Of a DNA stretch of 64,000 nucleotides, positions 62,324 to 64,000 are shown piece after piece (position 1 is the first letter of the stretch; the number at the start of each line of letters is the position of its first letter). The stretch comes from Methanomassiliicoccales archaeon (GTDB lineage Archaea; Thermoplasmatota; Thermoplasmata; Methanomassiliicoccales; UBA472), in the NCBI GenBank assembly GCA_026394375.1, contig JAPKYJ010000022.1, positions 1 through 64,000 on the forward strand. Reading direction: 5' to 3'. Position numbers and translations under genes: made by a program. The notes beneath the pieces are model-generated. The model did not search any database. It had not been told where the DNA came from and saw only the letters and a list, made by a program, of their open reading frames with translations.

Positions 62324-62435
62324 GGTTTGCAGGAAGGGAACGCCTGCTGGACGAGACCAGGAACGGCAGCTGGCTCGGTGGCAGCACGTCGCAGGGAAGA
62401 CGACAACCGCGCATCCCCTGAGAATCAAAGAGCCC

Positions 62436-62442
62436 TTATATA
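62436..62442 (+). promoter_or_regulatory. Candidate TATA box of the endonuclease IV-like gene
   Basis: ttatata is centred about 40 bases before the ATG at 62479, placing transcription start near 62465. AGGTG follows as a ribosome site. Confidence 0.5.
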
Positions 62443-62478
62443 GACCGTCCTTGATAACGGAATACCTCAGGTGTACCC

Positions 62479-63627
62479 ATGATCCGCTTTGGCCCCGCTG
62501 GCATTCCTCTTTCTTGCAAGGGAAGGACGCTGAAGGACGGCATCGAGGACGTGCACAACCTCGGCCTCAACGCCATGGAGGTGCAGATGGTCCGCGTCAA
62601 TGTGGTGGAGCGCTTCCCGGACGAGGGGGAAGTGGGGATGAAGCCGCTGGAGATCGAGAGCGACCTCATCGTGGAGATCGTGCGCCGTAAGGGCAAGAAA
62701 GAGGTGCACATCACCAACCTAGAAGAGAAGATCAAAGAGGAGGACAGCCTCATCACCCTCTCCTCTGGCTTGGTCCAGAACTACCGAGAGCTGCAGGCGC
62801 TGGGGAAGATGGGCAAGGAGTTGGACGTTGAGCTCTCCATGCACACCCCCTACTACATGGACCTGATCAGCAACAGCGAGCTGACCAAGAAGTCCATGAA
62901 CTCCATCCGCTGGGCGGGCATCATGACCGATCAGATGGGAGGGGCCATGGTGACCACCCATATCGGCCTCTACGGACATTTGAGCAAGAAGAAGGCCACC
63001 GAGAGCATCAAGGAGAACCTCGGCACCATAGCCGATTGGTGGAAGCAGAACAAGATCCGGCCCAAGCTGGGCCTGGAACTCTCCGGAAGGCTGGAGGTAT
63101 GGGGCTCGCTGAACGAGATCCTGAACCTCTGCGATGACGTCGATGGACCGGTGCCGGTCATCAATTTCGCCCACTATCACGCTCGTGAGAACGGGAAGCT
63201 GAGGGAACCGTCCGATTTCGCGGAGCTGTTCGATAAGACGAAGAAGCACGTGGGCAAGCTCTACTACACCCACTTCTCCGGCGTGGAGCACGAGGGTGGG
63301 AATGAGAAACGGGTCACGCCGATAAAGAAGGGCGATCTGAGGTTCGAGCCGCTGGCCGAGTACCTGGTAGAAGCGAACCCCAACTGCACTATCATCTCTT
63401 CATCACCTTTGCTAGAGCACGACGCCATGTACATGAAGGTCATCTTCGAGCGCATCCTCACTAAGAAAGTGGTCAAGGACGTCAAGACGAAGAAAGAGGA
63501 CAAGTCCGAGAAGCCGGAGAAAGAGGAGAAGGAGAAGAAGGAGAAGAAGGGCAAGAAGCCCTCCAAGCCGGCCAAGCGCTCTCACCGGGGCAACTATGAA
63601 GAAGAAGAGGAAGATGACGAGGAATGA
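62479..63627 (+). CDS. TIM-barrel endonuclease IV-like protein with a charged tail
   Basis: A 382-residue protein. The first 310 residues form an AP-endonuclease-2/xylose-isomerase type TIM barrel: FGPAGIP start, LSMHTPYYMDL, THIGLYG, LGLELSGR and NFAHYHAREN carry His/Glu/Asp metal ligands. In Nfo, AP sites are cut; the substrate is not certain here. The last 60 residues are almost only Lys and Glu, ending in a run of acidic residues, an unusual disordered tail. The stop overlaps the next start (ATGA). Confidence 0.75.
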   Translation: MIRFGPAGIPLSCKGRTLKDGIEDVHNLGLNAMEVQMVRVNVVERFPDEGEVGMKPLEIESDLIVEIVRRKGKKEVHITNLEEKIKEEDSLITLSSGLVQNYRELQALGKMGKELDVELSMHTPYYMDLISNSELTKKSMNSIRWAGIMTDQMGGAMVTTHIGLYGHLSKKKATESIKENLGTIADWWKQNKIRPKLGLELSGRLEVWGSLNEILNLCDDVDGPVPVINFAHYHARENGKLREPSDFAELFDKTKKHVGKLYYTHFSGVEHEGGNEKRVTPIKKGDLRFEPLAEYLVEANPNCTIISSSPLLEHDAMYMKVIFERILTKKVVKDVKTKKEDKSEKPEKEEKEKKEKKGKKPSKPAKRSHRGNYEEEEEDDEE

Positions 63628-64000
63628 GAGAAGCCGCCAAGTACATCATCAACGAGGCACAGCGGGCACTGGACCGGGTGGATGACAAGTCACTAGATCA
63701 ATTCGTAGACTCGATAATCGCCGCCAAGAAGGTGTTCGTCTACGGTGTGGGGAGATCTGGCCTGGTCGCTCGGGCATTCTCCGTGCGTCTGGTGCAGATG
63801 GGCCTGGACGTGCATTTCATCGGGGAAACGACAACGCCGATCGTGGAATCGGGTGATCTGGTCATCATCATCTCCAACACCGGTGAGACCATGTCCGCGG
63901 TGCAGACGGCGAACATCGTCGGCAGGATCGGGGCCAAGGTGGCGCTGGTCACCAGCTCGGGCCATTCCAAGCTCGGTAGTGCTTCCAACATCGTCGTGGA
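63624..64000 (+). CDS. hxlB: 6-phospho-3-hexuloisomerase (SIS domain), 3' partial
   Basis: The first 125 residues of a SIS-domain protein are visible before the window ends. KVFVYGVGRSGLVARAFSVRLVQMG and FIGETTTP, then IIISNTGETMS, match archaeal PHI, which converts hexulose 6-phosphate to fructose 6-phosphate. Run in reverse with HPS it makes ribose phosphate from fructose 6-phosphate. The ATG overlaps the stop of the preceding gene. Confidence 0.88.
   Translation, partial: MREAAKYIINEAQRALDRVDDKSLDQFVDSIIAAKKVFVYGVGRSGLVARAFSVRLVQMGLDVHFIGETTTPIVESGDLVIIISNTGETMSAVQTANIVGRIGAKVALVTSSGHSKLGSASNIVV

Overview
This window is a GC-rich, gene-dense stretch of an archaeal chromosome. The archaeal assignment rests on the ribosomal operon L18e-L13-S9-RpoN, archease, a GfcR-type PRPP-domain regulator, type II GAPDH, an EhaR-like protein, an archaeal A24 (preflagellin-type) peptidase, a mevalonate-decarboxylase homologue and TATA-box-like promoters. 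DUF5788 and DUF5654 proteins, an Ogt-endonuclease V fusion, a corrinoid methyltransferase-type gene and the composition point to Thermoplasmatota. A Methanomassiliicoccales-like methylotrophic methanogen is my best guess. That is an inference; no 16S rRNA or mcr gene is present.

Region by region. (1) 1-7 kb is the most notable part: a UroD/MtbA-family methyltransferase (5' end outside the window) running in frame into an HgcC-like AbrB-fold protein, then hgcA and hgcB, the two genes that define mercury methylation. Next come a small G3E/CobW GTPase, a conserved unknown, a zinc-ribbon protein and, on the opposite strand, two small DGC-type cysteine proteins and a hydantoinase/oxoprolinase-family ASKHA protein. 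The neighbourhood looks like a corrinoid/metal-handling module around HgcA. (2) 7-17.4 kb: EhaR-like HAD protein, formyltransferase-like protein, PfkB kinase, mevalonate-decarboxylase family protein, archease, aspartate dehydrogenase, M24 peptidase, the TldD/TldE pair and a GHMP-fold protein. (3) 17.4-21.4 kb: cyclophilin-like and DUF1638 proteins, then ilvB-ilvC without ilvN. (4) 21.7-28.1 kb: GrpB-like protein, an epimerase remnant, UbiA prenyltransferase, radical SAM protein, GyrI-like protein, DUF5654, gap and pgk. (5) 28.1-34.9 kb: a seven-gene lysine operon, lrp-dapA-dapB-lysC-lysA-dapF-dapL. (6) 35-44.5 kb: DUF5788, GfcR-like regulator, ketopantoate reductase-like protein, Ogt-EndoV fusion, phosphoesterase, MFS transporter, nitroreductase, PflX-like radical SAM protein, a broken mscS and an A24 peptidase. 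(7) 44.6-51.1 kb: AmrS-like radical SAM enzyme, thiL, LarA-like protein, an HdrD-like Fe-S protein, folP, DUF2116 and bioY. (8) 51.1-60.6 kb is the most accessory part: an IS200/IS605-like relic with structured-RNA potential, a dipeptidase-E-like protein, a second G3E GTPase, a ferredoxin-like protein, a broken rhodanese gene, a broken small gene, an M32 carboxypeptidase, a PrsW-like protease and a BspA-type leucine-rich-repeat surface protein. (9) 60.7-64 kb: tRNA-Pro(GGG), rpoN, rps9, rpl13, rpl18e, a TIM-barrel endonuclease-IV-like protein and the start of a 6-phospho-3-hexuloisomerase.

How the genes work together: the window joins core amino-acid synthesis (lysine, branched-chain, and possibly aspartate oxidation towards NAD), isoprenoid, folate and thiamine steps and lower glycolysis with a mercury-methylation cluster. 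If the host is a Methanomassiliicoccales-type methanogen, it would lack the methyl branch of the Wood-Ljungdahl pathway. The methyl group for HgcA might then come from the methyltransferase encoded just upstream. That is the most testable new idea here. At least four genes (mscS, a rhodanese, an epimerase and a small unknown) are visibly broken.
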